Shown here: positions 49,208-58,946 of the stretch, in pieces | How the letters are laid out: each line of letters opens with the position of its first letter | How positions within the stretch are numbered: position 1 is the first letter of the stretch | Assembly (NCBI GenBank): GCA_023382675.1 | Contig: JAHDWN010000003.1 | Span: 126,147-190,146, forward strand | Reading direction: 5' to 3' | From: Anaerolineae bacterium | GTDB taxonomy: Bacteria; Chloroflexota; Anaerolineae; Aggregatilineales; Phototrophicaceae | Length of the DNA: 64,000 bases | Notes under the pieces: generated by a model | What the model was told of the DNA's origin: nothing | Database searches by the model: none | Seen by the model: the letters and a program-made list of their open reading frames with translations, nothing else | Position numbers and translations under genes: made by a program

Positions 49208-50619
49208 ACGATGAACGATCCAATGCCGACCGGTTGAGCCGCTCCATCGACCATCTGCACGCGGGCGAGGCTGACGACGCCGAGACGCCGGAAGCGCGGC
49301 TCGCCGCCGATCTGCACCGGCTGGCAGCCAGTATCGAGCCACCCGCCGACCTGATGCAGCGCTTGCTGCCGCCGCTGCACACCAATGGGCAACCCGCACG
49401 ACCTTACCACCACACAGTTCATGAGGAGAGACTGATGACTGCTGTACCCGCACACGCCCACGCTCAGGCAAAAAGCGCGCGCTTGCCGCTGACGTTGGCG
49501 GCAGCGGCGGCCGCCGTCTTTCTGCTGCTGATCGTACTGCTCGGCCAGCCGAACGGCCAGCCGGTCGCAGCGCCGATTGTCGCCCAGGCCGCCACTGACA
49601 CGCCCACGCCCATACCCACCGAGACGCCCACGCCAACCGCCGCAGCGGGGGTCATGCAGACGAGTCTGCCCCTGCCCGCCGGGGCTTACGTCGCTGATCT
49701 ACGCCCTGAGACGCTCGCCCGGCTGCGTGCGACCGGCATGGAGTGGGTCGCCGTCAACCTGCCGTTCGAGATTCGTTCGGGCCTCGACAGCCTGGAACTG
49801 GCGAGCATGGTCATCAGCGCGGTTCATGCACAGGGACTGCGCATCATGCTCACGGTCACGGGCGCACCTCTGGATATGATGTCCCACCGTGAGACGTACA
49901 CCCAGGATTACGCCAGCTTCATCGGCAGGGTGGCCGCGCTGTCACCAGATGCGATTCAAGTCTGGACCGAGCCGAACATCGACGTAAACTGGCTGACGGG
50001 TGAGATCAGCCCCTCGGCCTACGTGCAACTGCTCAGAGCGGCCTACGCCGCCATCAAAGCCGCCGATCCGAAAGTGATGGTGATCAGCGCCGCGCCCGCG
50101 CCGACCAGCGCACAGGCCATCGTCTCCGATCACGTCGTCAATGATGACACGTTCTACACGCTGATGGCGCAGGCAAACGCGGCCGATGTTGCCGACTGCA
50201 TCGGCGTGCATTACGTCGAGGGCATCGTCCCGCCGGACGCGACCAGCGGCGACTCACGCGGCGAAACTGGCACACGCTATCTGGCGACGATGCTGGAGCG
50301 CGCCGCCGCACCCTTCCGCGAGCGCGGTGATGATGTGCCGCTGTGCATCACCGAGTTGGGCTACGTCTCGCCGGAAGGCCTGCCGGAGCCGCTGCCCGAC
50401 GATTTCGCCTGGGCCAACGAGACGACGCTCGCTGAGCAGAGCGCCTGGCTCGCCGGGGCTATCGACCTGATGAGCGGCCTGAGCAGCAGCCAGATCCGGC
50501 TCGTGCTCGTCTACAACTTCAACAGCGCCAGCCCGGCCATTTATGCACACGGCTACTCGATGCTGCGCCCCGACGGAAGCTGCCCCACCTGCGATGCGAT
50601 TGCGGCGCTGCGCCGCTAG
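49204..50619 (+). CDS. Membrane-bound anti-sigma-like protein with outside glycosidase domain
   Basis: 471 residues. Residues 1-90 are cytoplasmic, with a short helical segment that starts like an anti-sigma domain but has no zinc-finger Cys/His; 94-114 form one membrane segment (LPLTLAAAAAAVFLLLIVLL); 130-147 are a Pro/Thr linker; 155-465 form a TIM-barrel-like glycoside hydrolase region. Clan-A type catalytic residues are likely Glu256 (VWTEPN, acid/base) and Glu384 (CITELGY, nucleophile). Coupled to the sigma gene. By analogy with clostridial RsgI, a polysaccharide outside could release the sigma factor. Catalysis and anti-sigma action are inference. Confidence 0.82.
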   Translation: MNDERSNADRLSRSIDHLHAGEADDAETPEARLAADLHRLAASIEPPADLMQRLLPPLHTNGQPARPYHHTVHEERLMTAVPAHAHAQAKSARLPLTLAAAAAAVFLLLIVLLGQPNGQPVAAPIVAQAATDTPTPIPTETPTPTAAAGVMQTSLPLPAGAYVADLRPETLARLRATGMEWVAVNLPFEIRSGLDSLELASMVISAVHAQGLRIMLTVTGAPLDMMSHRETYTQDYASFIGRVAALSPDAIQVWTEPNIDVNWLTGEISPSAYVQLLRAAYAAIKAADPKVMVISAAPAPTSAQAIVSDHVVNDDTFYTLMAQANAADVADCIGVHYVEGIVPPDATSGDSRGETGTRYLATMLERAAAPFRERGDDVPLCITELGYVSPEGLPEPLPDDFAWANETTLAEQSAWLAGAIDLMSGLSSSQIRLVLVYNFNSASPAIYAHGYSMLRPDGSCPTCDAIAALRR

Positions 50620-50622
50620 GTG

Positions 50623-51159
50623 TCAGCGGCTGCCGTTGGTCGCGTCGAGCTGCTTGTAGTAGAGCACAGTCGTACACAGCGCACCGTCGGGGAACAGGGC
50701 GTAGTTCGGGATACGCCCCGCGGCGGTGTAGCCGCAGCGTTGGTAGAGATACTCGGCGTCGGAGCCGGCGCAGGTATCCAGCACCAGCAGCGTGCGCCCG
50801 CTTTCGTGCGCTGCTGTTTCCAGCGCCTGCATGAGCATGAGGGCGATCCCGCGCCGCCGCGCCCGCGTGTGGACGAGCACTTTCTGAACTTCGGCACGAT
50901 GGAGCGAGTTTTCGCGCTCCGCCAGGGCAAGCTGCGCCGTACCGACGAGGATGCCGTCGTCGTAGGCGGCCAGCAAGACGCGACGCCTGGCGGCGACGTC
51001 CGCGATCATGTCCGCCCAGAATTTCTCGGCCAGCGCCGGATTGAACGGCACGAGGAAGCCAATCGACGCGCCGCTTTCCACGGCGTCGCGCAGCAGTTCG
51101 ATCAGCGCCGGCTGTTGGGCGCGGGCAGCATCAGGTGTCATCGCGGTCGTGGTGAGCAT
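50623..51159 (-). CDS. GNAT N-acetyltransferase
   Basis: About 178 residues. Motif A of GNAT: VHTRARRRGIALMLMQALET (Q/R-x-x-G-x-G/A loop), with a C-terminal TCAGSDAEYLYQRCGYTAAG. Uses acetyl-CoA to acetylate a primary amine; substrate unknown. AAAGGA is 6 bases before the ATG at 51159. It ends 3 bases after the convergent sigma/glycosidase operon. Confidence 0.88.
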   Translation of the reverse strand: MLTTTAMTPDAARAQQPALIELLRDAVESGASIGFLVPFNPALAEKFWADMIADVAARRRVLLAAYDDGILVGTAQLALAERENSLHRAEVQKVLVHTRARRRGIALMLMQALETAAHESGRTLLVLDTCAGSDAEYLYQRCGYTAAGRIPNYALFPDGALCTTVLYYKQLDATNGSR

Positions 51160-51190
51160 GAGCATTTCCTTTGCTGGTTGGGCGAACAAC

Positions 51191-51958
51191 CTATGCCAGC
51201 ACGTCGCGCGCGTGGATCTTCAGCAGGTCGATCAGGCGGCGGTAGGGGAATGGCCCATGGCTGATGCGGGCGACACCCAGGCTGGCAAGCTGGGCTTGTG
51301 GCAGCGAATCGGGATGCGCCAGCACATTCACGGGCAGGGTGCAGGTGGCGCACAGCTTTTCGATCAGGCTGCCATCGCGCAAGCCCGGCGCGAAAAATCC
51401 GCTGGCTCCGGCCTCGGCAAAGGCGGTAGCCCGATCCAACGCTGCTGCCAGATGTTCGGCGGAGTGTTCAGCCGGTTTCGCATTCAGGAAAATGTCTGTG
51501 CGCGCGTTGATAAACAGCGGGATTCCGGCATCGTCGGCGGCCTGACGCACGGCGGCGACGCGCTTGACCTGCTCGTCGAGTGGATACAACACATCCTCAC
51601 GAATGTTTTGATCCTCGAAGTTCACGCCGATGGCTCCGGCGGCGATCACCTGCGCGACGTTCTGGCGGATCGTATCCGGGTCGCGGGCATAACCGCTCTC
51701 GAAGTCCAGCGACACCGGCAGATCGACCCGGCGGGCGATGCGCTGCAAATTGGCGACCACCAGTTCCAATGGAAGGTTTTCGCCATCGGTGTAACCCTGG
51801 GCGGCGGCGACACACGCGCTCCCGGTTGCCAGCGCTCTGGCTCCGGCTTCGGCAACTGCCAGCGCGCTCCCGGCGTCCCAGATGTTATACAGAACCAGCG
51901 GATCGCCTTTGACGTGCAGAGCGGCAAACTGGCGCGCGCGGTCAATTTGTGCGGTCAC
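51191..51958 (-). CDS. Isocitrate lyase / PEP mutase family protein
   Basis: 255 residues, TIM-barrel. VLYNIWDAGSALAVAEAG, metal-binding LDFESGYA and GVNFEDQNI, and FINARTDIF are family marks. The Cys of isocitrate lyases (KKCGH) is absent, so it is more likely a carboxyvinyl-carboxyphosphonate mutase-like or 2-methylisocitrate-lyase-like enzyme; the exact reaction is unclear. CAGGAG is 6 bases before a GTG start. The GNAT gene follows closely on the same strand. Confidence 0.88.
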   Translation of the reverse strand: MTAQIDRARQFAALHVKGDPLVLYNIWDAGSALAVAEAGARALATGSACVAAAQGYTDGENLPLELVVANLQRIARRVDLPVSLDFESGYARDPDTIRQNVAQVIAAGAIGVNFEDQNIREDVLYPLDEQVKRVAAVRQAADDAGIPLFINARTDIFLNAKPAEHSAEHLAAALDRATAFAEAGASGFFAPGLRDGSLIEKLCATCTLPVNVLAHPDSLPQAQLASLGVARISHGPFPYRRLIDLLKIHARDVLA

Positions 51959-52123
51959 GATCTGCTCCTGTGCGTTAAAAAGGCGCGATTCCCGTCAGCG
52001 CATACATGCTCAACCATAATCCAGTGAACGCGCACCGAAAACTACCATTGGAGGCCAGAACCTATATCAGCCAGGGTCTGCATGAAGTCACCTGACCGTC
52101 GCCACAATTTACCCTTGAATCAG

Positions 52124-52149
52124 ACAGGGCGATCCATTGACCGCCCTGT
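52124..52149 (-). terminator. Hairpin downstream of glnA
   Basis: ACAGGGCG (52124-52131) and CGCCCTGT (52142-52149), 8-bp stem, 25 bases after the glnA stop on the minus strand. No clear T run. Confidence 0.5.
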
Positions 52150-52173
52150 GTGCGTACATTGAGCAGCGTTTGG

Positions 52174-53604
52174 TTAGAAGTCGTAGTAGAGTTGCATCTC
52201 GTAAGGATGCGGGCGCATCGCCACGGCGTCGGCCTCGTTGACCTTCTTGTAGCTGATGTAGTTCTCGATGAACGGTTCGGTGAAGACGCCGCCTTCGGTC
52301 AGGAAGGCACTGTCCGCTGCCAGCGCATCCAGCGACCCATGCAGGCTGCCGGGCACGGTCGGTGTCTCGACGCCTTCTTCGTACAGGTCGAAGTCCGACG
52401 GTTCGCCGGGGTCGATCTTGTTCTTGATGCCGTCCAGCCCGGCCATCAACATGGCGGCGAAGGCCAGATAGGGATTGGCTGTCGGGTCAGGCGCGCGGAA
52501 CTCGATACGCTTGGCTTTCGGGTTGTCGCTGTACATCGGGATACGCACGGCAGCCGAACGGTTGCGCGCGCTGTAGACCAGGTTGACCGGTGCTTCGTAG
52601 CCGGGCACGAGACGGCGGTAGCTGTTGGTCGTCGGCGCGGCGAAGGCCAGGATCGCTGGCGCGTGCTTGAGGATGCCGCCGATGTAATTCAGCGCCATCT
52701 GGCTCAGGCTGGCATAGCCCTTCTTGTCGTAGAACAGCGGCTTGCCGTCTTTCCAGAGCGATTGGTGGCAGTGCATCCCGGAGCCGTTGTCGCTAAAGAT
52801 CGGCTTGGGCATAAAGGTGACGCTGTAGCCATGGCGATAGGCGACGTTGCGGATCAGGTACTTGTAGAGCAGAAGCTTGTCGGCCATCGTGCGCATTTCA
52901 TCAAAGCGCATGTCGATCTCGGCCTGCGCTGCGCCGCCGACCTCGTGATGATGCACTTCGATGTCGATGCCACAGGACATGAGGACTTCGACCATCTCAG
53001 AGCGTAGATCCTGCATCTTATCTGTCGGCGGAACGGGGAAGTAGCCTTCCTTGATGCGCGGGCGGTAGCCCAGGCCGGGTTCGCCTGAACCCCAGAAGCC
53101 GGACGGGCTGTCGACTTCGTAGAAGCTGCCGTTCGGGTTGTTCTCGAAAGCGACGCTGCTGAAAATGAAGAACTCGGCTTCCGGGCCAAAGTAGCAGACA
53201 TCGGCGATGCCGGATGCCTTCAGATAGTCGTCTGCACGCTTGAGCACACCACGCGGATCATTGGCATAGGGCGTACCGTCGAGATCGACCACGTCGCAAA
53301 TCAGGCTCAACGTCGGGACTGCCGGAACCGGATCGATGAACGCTGTCGAGATGTCCGGAACCAGGTTGAGATCAGACTTGTTGATCGTCTGGAAGCCACG
53401 GATCGACGAGCCATCAAAGCCGATGCCGTCCTTGAAGATGCCTTCGTCGAAATTGGCAATCGGCACACTGAAGTGCTGAACGACGCCGCGAATATCGACA
53501 AACTTGACATCGACAAAACGCGCACCGTTTTCCTTTGCCCATTTCAACAGCCCCGATGCAGTTTTTACCTGCGCCGAAGGCCGTATACCGCGCATATCCG
53601 TCAT
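52174..53604 (-). CDS. glnA: Glutamine synthetase, type I
   Basis: Makes glutamine from glutamate, ammonia and ATP in the cytoplasm as a dodecamer. 476 residues from the ATG at 53604 (GGAGAG 9 bases upstream). Signatures: [50 protein letters not shown] and [10 protein letters not shown]. The adenylylation-site region reads DLYEEGVE instead of NLYDLPPEE: Tyr is present but the context is diverged, so adenylylation control is uncertain. Transcribed alone. Confidence 0.96.
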   Translation of the reverse strand: MTDMRGIRPSAQVKTASGLLKWAKENGARFVDVKFVDIRGVVQHFSVPIANFDEGIFKDGIGFDGSSIRGFQTINKSDLNLVPDISTAFIDPVPAVPTLSLICDVVDLDGTPYANDPRGVLKRADDYLKASGIADVCYFGPEAEFFIFSSVAFENNPNGSFYEVDSPSGFWGSGEPGLGYRPRIKEGYFPVPPTDKMQDLRSEMVEVLMSCGIDIEVHHHEVGGAAQAEIDMRFDEMRTMADKLLLYKYLIRNVAYRHGYSVTFMPKPIFSDNGSGMHCHQSLWKDGKPLFYDKKGYASLSQMALNYIGGILKHAPAILAFAAPTTNSYRRLVPGYEAPVNLVYSARNRSAAVRIPMYSDNPKAKRIEFRAPDPTANPYLAFAAMLMAGLDGIKNKIDPGEPSDFDLYEEGVETPTVPGSLHGSLDALAADSAFLTEGGVFTEPFIENYISYKKVNEADAVAMRPHPYEMQLYYDF

Positions 53605-53627
53605 GGTGGTCACTCTCCGTGTTAGTG

Positions 53628-53660
53628 ATAATTGCCGACCCAGCAAGAATTGTGCAATTC
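53628..53660 (-). promoter_or_regulatory. Putative glnA promoter with overlapping palindrome
   Basis: On the minus strand TTGCAC (53652-53657) and AATTAT (53628-53633) with an 18-base spacer could be -35 and -10. The palindrome GAATTG-N2-CAATTC (53647-53660) overlaps the -35 box, as an operator would. The -10 box lies 24 bases upstream of the glnA start. Confidence 0.35.
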
Positions 53661-53808
53661 TATACAATCCGATTGGGCAGGCGGTAAGGGGAGAATCGAC
53701 AAAAACAGCCCGCGATTGCTGTGGATTCTGTACAAAGATTTCGGGAAAAGCGCCTGGAAAGGCGTTTCTGGCGAGGAAATTTGGTGAAGTATGACAATTT
53801 CTATAGCG

Positions 53809-53832
53809 TGGGGCGCGTTTTGGCGCGCCCCA
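53809..53832. terminator. GC-rich hairpin after the S41 protease gene
   Basis: TGGGGCGCG-TTTTGG-CGCGCCCCA, a perfect 9-bp stem 42 bases beyond the protease stop. No T run on the minus strand, so it may stabilise the transcript instead of ending it. Confidence 0.4.
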
Positions 53833-53873
53833 ATCAATGACGTTTGTCGATTCTGGCTACACGTGTGCCAGAC

Positions 53874-56252
53874 CTACTTGCTGGCGCTCACCGTGAGTAC
53901 GAATGACCCGGCAAGCACATCGTCGTAGGTCGCTACCTCGATGATGATCGACTGGCCGGACGTGACCTGCAAGCCTGTCACCTGCGAGTTGATCTGCTCA
54001 CCAAGCTGGATGTCATCGTTTTCGGTGATCAGGGTGTCACTCTCGTCGTAGATGCGCAGGTAGGTGTCGAGCGCCCCTTCCGCATCCGTCAGCGAGATGT
54101 CAATCGCGCCATCCGCTTCCGGCACCAGCACGTAACGCACACGCTCACCCGCTGCGATCACGCCCTCGACGGTGTCGCCGACTGCGATGTCGCCGCCGTC
54201 AACCTGCGTGATCTCCGGCGCTGCGTTATCTGTGCCGACCACGCCGAGGGCTTCGTCGAGCACGCGCTCGCCGTACTGGAGCACGATATCCTGGTCGCCG
54301 ATCACGTCTTCCGCTGTGACGGGAACACGCACATCCGGGACAATGCCGGTGCCTTCGATGATGACGTTGCCCTCGTTATCGACCGGGCGGCTGACAGGCA
54401 GCGCAATGCTCAGGCCGTCGGGCAGGTAGACTTCATCCCAACCGCCGCCCAGACCCGCGGTCGAGTACTGGCCGACGACGGTCGCGCGGTCTTGCTGGCT
54501 CATGTTGTAGGTGAAGAATTCACAGGCGCTGGCGCAGCCCGGCCCCACGAGCACCACGACCGGCCCGCTGAAGGCCAGGGCGGGGTTCTCCGCCGGGAAG
54601 ATACGGGTCGGGAAGTTCGGGTCGCCGAAGAACTGGCCGCTTTCCGGGTTGTATTCCTCGCGGTTGCCCGCGACGAACTCCTGGTCGAAGAAGTAGCCCG
54701 CGATCCGGTCGCCGATCTGCGAGAAGCCGCCGCCGTTCTGGCGCAGGTCGAGGATGATGCCCTGCACGCCAAGCTGCTGCACCAGCCCCATGAAGTAATC
54801 CCACGTTTCGATCATGACTGGCTCGTTGCCGTTGAACGACGTGATCTTGACGTAGCCATAGCCGCTGTCGAGGAACTCATATGTCAGCGGCGGCGCAAGG
54901 TTGTCGAACCCACGGTAGACCGAGCCGAAGGCGAAGCTGGCGCGTTCGTCGGTAGTCGCGATCGTCGCTGTCTCCGCCTGCGCGCCGGGGTTCTGGAAGG
55001 TGACTTCCGCCTCCGCGCCGAGCGGCGCGCGCGTCAGGTAGCGCACCTGCTGGTAGCGGTAGCCATCCGGGCTGCCGACGCCTGCGTAGGGCGCGACGGC
55101 ATCGATAGCATCCTGGATCGACATGCCGCCGAATTCCAGGATTTCTGCGCCAACGCTGATGCCTGCCGCTTCCGCAGAGCCACCGGGCGTGACGAAGACG
55201 ACGACAACGCTGCCATCGCTCAACTCGCGCAGCGCCATGCCGTAACCGCCCGACGTTCCATCAAGGAAGCGATTGTCCAGGATGTTCGAGGGCATCTGCG
55301 GGAACTGCCAGTGACCATCCGGCACGTCGCGCGTCAGGGCGTCCAGCGCCAGGATGAACGAGTCGAGATCGCCATTGGCCTCAGCCTGTTCGACTTCGGG
55401 CAGATATTGGTCGCGCAGCGCTTCCCAATCGACGTTCTTCATCTCAGTGAAGGCGTATTCGTTCTTTGCCAGATCGATGAAGGCGTTGAAGGCCTCGGTG
55501 TAGGTCATGTCGCTGTAGTCTTCCGGCTGGAGTTCTTCCGGCTCGTGCAGTTCGACGCTGACCTCGTGCGAACGGTCGTAGGTGAACGGTTCGGACTCCA
55601 TGTCGACGAGCGTCCAGCCTGCGGGGATCGCGACCGTCGGGTCGTCCTCCGTAAAGAGCAGGCCATCGTCGCCGAAGCCCGACGGGAAGCCCTGCTGATC
55701 ATCCGGCGCGTAGACGAGATACTGACCGCCGATAACCTCGTAGAGTGTTTCCGGGTTGACGCTGGTGCGGGTGGTTGCATAGGCGGTTGACCAGCTATAG
55801 CCATCGCGCTCGGTGATGAACGGATCGCCAAAGCGGTTGTCCCAGTAGGCGACGGTGTACACCTCGACGCCGCTATCGGTTTCGCCGTCATTGTCGACGT
55901 CGTGCAGCGTCCCTTGCGGCGCGACGGGAAGATTCATTTCGAAGGTGATCACGGTGTCGGTATAAAAATCGTTGGTGATGGCCCCGAAGGCCTGCGATTC
56001 CACCGGGAAGGTGAATTCGACATTGCGGGTGACAAAGCCACCTTGATCTTCCAGCAAGATAATCGGCTGGACGGTGAGGTCGCGGATGTTCGGATTGGTA
56101 ATCGTCATCGTTCCGGTGACAACTGCCACGCCGCCTTCGTCGGCTTCCATCTGGGCAGCGGGCAACATTTCCTGCGCCGCAGCAAGCGCATTCACCGAGA
56201 GGATCAGGATGGCGAACAGCACCATCACCACATACAGACTGCGTTTCGGCAT
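53874..56252 (-). CDS. Secreted S41 (C-terminal processing) peptidase with PPC domain
   Basis: 792 residues, long for the family. Signal peptide (1-27), an N-terminal beta domain, a PDZ-like part (about 350-420, GGSAEAAGISVGAEILEF) and the S41 core: ILDLRQNGGGFSQIGDR and GPGCASACEFFTYN with the nucleophile Ser in SACE. A C-terminal pre-peptidase domain (about 690-790, VEGVIAAGERVRYVL, DTYLRIYDESDTLI) is often removed during maturation. TAGGAG precedes the ATG. It would degrade or trim exported proteins. Confidence 0.9.
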   Translation of the reverse strand: MPKRSLYVVMVLFAILILSVNALAAAQEMLPAAQMEADEGGVAVVTGTMTITNPNIRDLTVQPIILLEDQGGFVTRNVEFTFPVESQAFGAITNDFYTDTVITFEMNLPVAPQGTLHDVDNDGETDSGVEVYTVAYWDNRFGDPFITERDGYSWSTAYATTRTSVNPETLYEVIGGQYLVYAPDDQQGFPSGFGDDGLLFTEDDPTVAIPAGWTLVDMESEPFTYDRSHEVSVELHEPEELQPEDYSDMTYTEAFNAFIDLAKNEYAFTEMKNVDWEALRDQYLPEVEQAEANGDLDSFILALDALTRDVPDGHWQFPQMPSNILDNRFLDGTSGGYGMALRELSDGSVVVVFVTPGGSAEAAGISVGAEILEFGGMSIQDAIDAVAPYAGVGSPDGYRYQQVRYLTRAPLGAEAEVTFQNPGAQAETATIATTDERASFAFGSVYRGFDNLAPPLTYEFLDSGYGYVKITSFNGNEPVMIETWDYFMGLVQQLGVQGIILDLRQNGGGFSQIGDRIAGYFFDQEFVAGNREEYNPESGQFFGDPNFPTRIFPAENPALAFSGPVVVLVGPGCASACEFFTYNMSQQDRATVVGQYSTAGLGGGWDEVYLPDGLSIALPVSRPVDNEGNVIIEGTGIVPDVRVPVTAEDVIGDQDIVLQYGERVLDEALGVVGTDNAAPEITQVDGGDIAVGDTVEGVIAAGERVRYVLVPEADGAIDISLTDAEGALDTYLRIYDESDTLITENDDIQLGEQINSQVTGLQVTSGQSIIIEVATYDDVLAGSFVLTVSASK

Positions 56253-56328
56253 GGAAAATAACTCCTATAGAATAGCCAGCAGTTTGCATTGTAATCGCAG
56301 TCACCCGCCGCGCAAAGTGAGGGTATTG

Positions 56329-57489
56329 TTAGACCGCCTGCTCCAGAATGCCGAGCAGCTCGTCATCGGTCAGTGCGAGCGGGTTGCCCTTCATGCTGCT
56401 GGCGCTGCGCGCTTTCGGCAGAATCTCGCTGAAGGCCTGTGCGCCCAGGCCGAACGTCCCCAGCGCCGGGATCGCCAGCGCATCACGCAAATCGTAAGTC
56501 CAGGCGACGCCGTCGTCTGCAGTGGCGCTGTCTTTGCCGGTGAGGATGCGCCCGATCTCCCGGTAGCGCCCCAGCGCAGGATGTTCCGGCTCGCGCTCGC
56601 GCAGCGCCTTGAGATTCGTCTCCATGACAATCGGCAGCAGCCGCGCGCAGATGACGCCGTGGGCGATGGGATACATGCCGCCGAGCGGGCCAGCGAAGCC
56701 ATGCACCGCGCCCAGGCCAGCATTCGCCAGCGACATGCCGCTGAGCAGCGCCGTGATCGCCATGTCCGAGCGCGCGTCGAGATCGTCCGGATGTTCGTAG
56801 GCTCGGCGCAGCGAGCGTGCCCCGCGCATGATGCCTTCGCGGGCGAGGCCGTCGGTCATCGGTGTGGCTTTGCTGCTGACGAACGGCTCAATCACCTGCG
56901 TCAGCGCGTCCATCCCGGCGCTGGCTGTCACCGATGGCGGCAGCGACTGCGCCAGTTCGGGGTCGATCAAGGCTACACGCGGGATCATCAGAGGGCTGCG
57001 GACGCTGACCTTGACCTTCTTCTCAGTCGAGGCGAGCACGGCGTTGCGCGTGACTTCCGAGCCGGTGCCCGCGGTCGTCGGCACGGCGATGTAGGGCAGC
57101 GGCGGCTGTTCGAGCGGCTGCGCCTTGCCGATCACTTCCATGTAGTCGAGCGGCTCGCCGGGGTTGGTCGCCAGCGCGGAGATCGCCTTGCCCGCGTCAA
57201 TGGGGCTGCCGCCGCCGAAGCCGATAACCAGGTCACAGCCCTCGCTGCGCGCCATGTTGACGCCGCGTTCGGCGGTTTCGACCTTCGGCTCGCCTTCGGT
57301 GGCGAAGACGACCGGTGTCAGGCCAGCCGCGCGCAGGTGCGCATTCAGCGCTTCAGCCCGCGCCGGATCGCTGCCGGTGACGACCAGCACCTTGCCCGAT
57401 TTGCACATTGCTGCTGCGATGCCGCCGACCTGCGCCAGCGCTCCGACGCCATAAACGATCCGTGGCGACGTCATGAACTCGAAAACCAT
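56329..57489 (-). CDS. Iron-containing alcohol dehydrogenase
   Basis: 386 residues from ATG 57489 (MVFEFMTSPRIVYGVGAL; AAAGGA upstream). NAD-binding FGGGSPIDAGKAIS, PTTAGTGSEVTRNAV, and metal ligands in AGMDALTQVIEPFVS, GAVHGFAGPLGGMYPIAHG (His residues). Type III dehydrogenase that interconverts alcohols and aldehydes or ketones. An upstream frame extension to 57645 lacks family similarity. Confidence 0.94.
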   Translation of the reverse strand: MVFEFMTSPRIVYGVGALAQVGGIAAAMCKSGKVLVVTGSDPARAEALNAHLRAAGLTPVVFATEGEPKVETAERGVNMARSEGCDLVIGFGGGSPIDAGKAISALATNPGEPLDYMEVIGKAQPLEQPPLPYIAVPTTAGTGSEVTRNAVLASTEKKVKVSVRSPLMIPRVALIDPELAQSLPPSVTASAGMDALTQVIEPFVSSKATPMTDGLAREGIMRGARSLRRAYEHPDDLDARSDMAITALLSGMSLANAGLGAVHGFAGPLGGMYPIAHGVICARLLPIVMETNLKALREREPEHPALGRYREIGRILTGKDSATADDGVAWTYDLRDALAIPALGTFGLGAQAFSEILPKARSASSMKGNPLALTDDELLGILEQAV

Positions 57490-57619
57490 GGGGGAATCCT
57501 TTCGCAATAACGCTCGTCGCGTCGATCCTTTATAATGAGCGCCGGTGTGCTGTTCGCCGACTGTGGCCCAGGCTAGGCGGCCAACACGCCAACAAAATTT
57601 GAGAGTATTGTAAGCCGCG

Positions 57620-58228
57620 ATGTCGCAAACACCCAACCCGCCCACGAATCAGCCGCCTGGTCGTGGATTGTCTCCTGCCCTGATCTTGTTGCTCTTCCCG
57701 CTGTTGGGAATCGCCGCGGCGATCCTGGTGCTTGCCGGTGCGCCAAACGGCGCGCAGGTTGTCGAGGTCACACCCGCGCCGGTCACACTGCCGCCCGCGC
57801 CGCCGGTCAGCGCCACCCGCAGCGCGGTCGTCAGCTTTGCACTGGAGGCGCTGGATGGCCGCCTGATCAGCCTGAACGATTATCAGGGCGAGCCGGTAAT
57901 CATCAACTTTTGGGCGACGTGGTGCCCGCCGTGCGAGCGCGAGATGCCCGCCATCGCTCAGTTCGCCAGCGAGCATCCTGACGTGAACATCCTCTCGATC
58001 AACATCGGCGAGACCGCCGACGTGGTCGCGCCCTGGCTGGAAGACCGCGGGATCTACGGCTTTCCCGTGCTGCTCGATCTCGATACGGCGGTCAGCGCCA
58101 ACTACGGTGCGATCAATATCCCGGTCACTTACGGCCTGGATACAGATGGGGTGGTGCAGTTGCAGCACTACGGCGAAATCACCATCGATGACCTCGAAGC
58201 GCTGGTTGAATCACTGAATTCGGACTAA
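57620..58228 (+). CDS. TlpA/ResA-like thiol-disulfide protein
   Basis: 202 residues. One N-terminal anchor (about 19-40) and an outside thioredoxin-like domain with WATWCPPCEREMP (active-site CPPC), followed by the cis-Pro loop GAINIPVTYGLD. ResA-type proteins reduce disulfides, for example in cytochrome c maturation; the gene is not in a ccm cluster here. Divergent from the alcohol dehydrogenase. Confidence 0.9.
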   Translation: MSQTPNPPTNQPPGRGLSPALILLLFPLLGIAAAILVLAGAPNGAQVVEVTPAPVTLPPAPPVSATRSAVVSFALEALDGRLISLNDYQGEPVIINFWATWCPPCEREMPAIAQFASEHPDVNILSINIGETADVVAPWLEDRGIYGFPVLLDLDTAVSANYGAINIPVTYGLDTDGVVQLQHYGEITIDDLEALVESLNSD

Positions 58229-58292
58229 TTTGTAGAAAATGCGTGTATTATGCGCATAGTGGACATGTGAGTGTGACGAAAAGGCCGCGTGT

Positions 58293-58946
58293 ATGTCTCA
58301 TTATATGGATACCGCACCCGCCACCTTCCGCGATCAGGAGCAGTGGATCGACCGACTCAAGCGCGGCGACGAGATCGCCTGGGAGTTGCTGATCGCGCGG
58401 TATGCCGGCGATCTGCGCACAGCCATCGGGCAAATGCTGCGTAAGCGTGATCTATCGATTGAATTTCAAGACGACATCGAGCAGGAAACCTGGCGCACCG
58501 CCGTCCACAAAATGGGCACGTTTGTCTATCAGAGCGAAGACAAATTGGCACACTGGCTGCACAGCATTGCGCGCCATCACGTCCAGACGTACATGCGCAC
58601 AGATCGCCAGCAATCGCCCTCGATGGAAGACATCCAGTCCAAAAACCTGGAGAATGAGTTCACGCTCGATATGTTTCTTTATGCCAATGGCCTGATCAGC
58701 CACAGTGCTGAGGACGAGGTGCTGCTCTTCGAGCAGGTCGCCATTCTCGAAGACGTGTTAAGCGATCTCAAACTCCGTGATCGCGAAATCCTGCTGGCCT
58801 CGCTGCTTGACAACAGTGACAGGAGCGAACTGGCCCAGCGCTATCAACTGGAAGAAGATACGATTTCGATGATTGTTTGGCGCTGCAAAGGAAAACTGCG
58901 TGGGATGTTGAAAGCACGACTAGATCGGGGAGGTCGCAAACAATGA
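58293..58946 (+). CDS. Sigma-70-family (ECF-like) sigma factor
   Basis: 217 residues. Region 2-like QEQWIDRLKRGDEIAWELLI and FQDDIEQETWRTAVHKM, then a longer linker and region 4-like LKLRDREILLASLLDNSDRS with ELAQRYQLEEDTISMIVWRC. Region 4 ends in a basic C-terminus (DRGGRKQ). It overlaps the next gene by four bases (ATGA), a sign of coupled translation with its small partner. Not in the same gene group as the sigma at 48647. Confidence 0.88.
   Translation: MSHYMDTAPATFRDQEQWIDRLKRGDEIAWELLIARYAGDLRTAIGQMLRKRDLSIEFQDDIEQETWRTAVHKMGTFVYQSEDKLAHWLHSIARHHVQTYMRTDRQQSPSMEDIQSKNLENEFTLDMFLYANGLISHSAEDEVLLFEQVAILEDVLSDLKLRDREILLASLLDNSDRSELAQRYQLEEDTISMIVWRCKGKLRGMLKARLDRGGRKQ

Noticed and set aside
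54492..55790. 432-codon frame opposite the S41 protease
   Set aside because: No domain, complement of the protease core.
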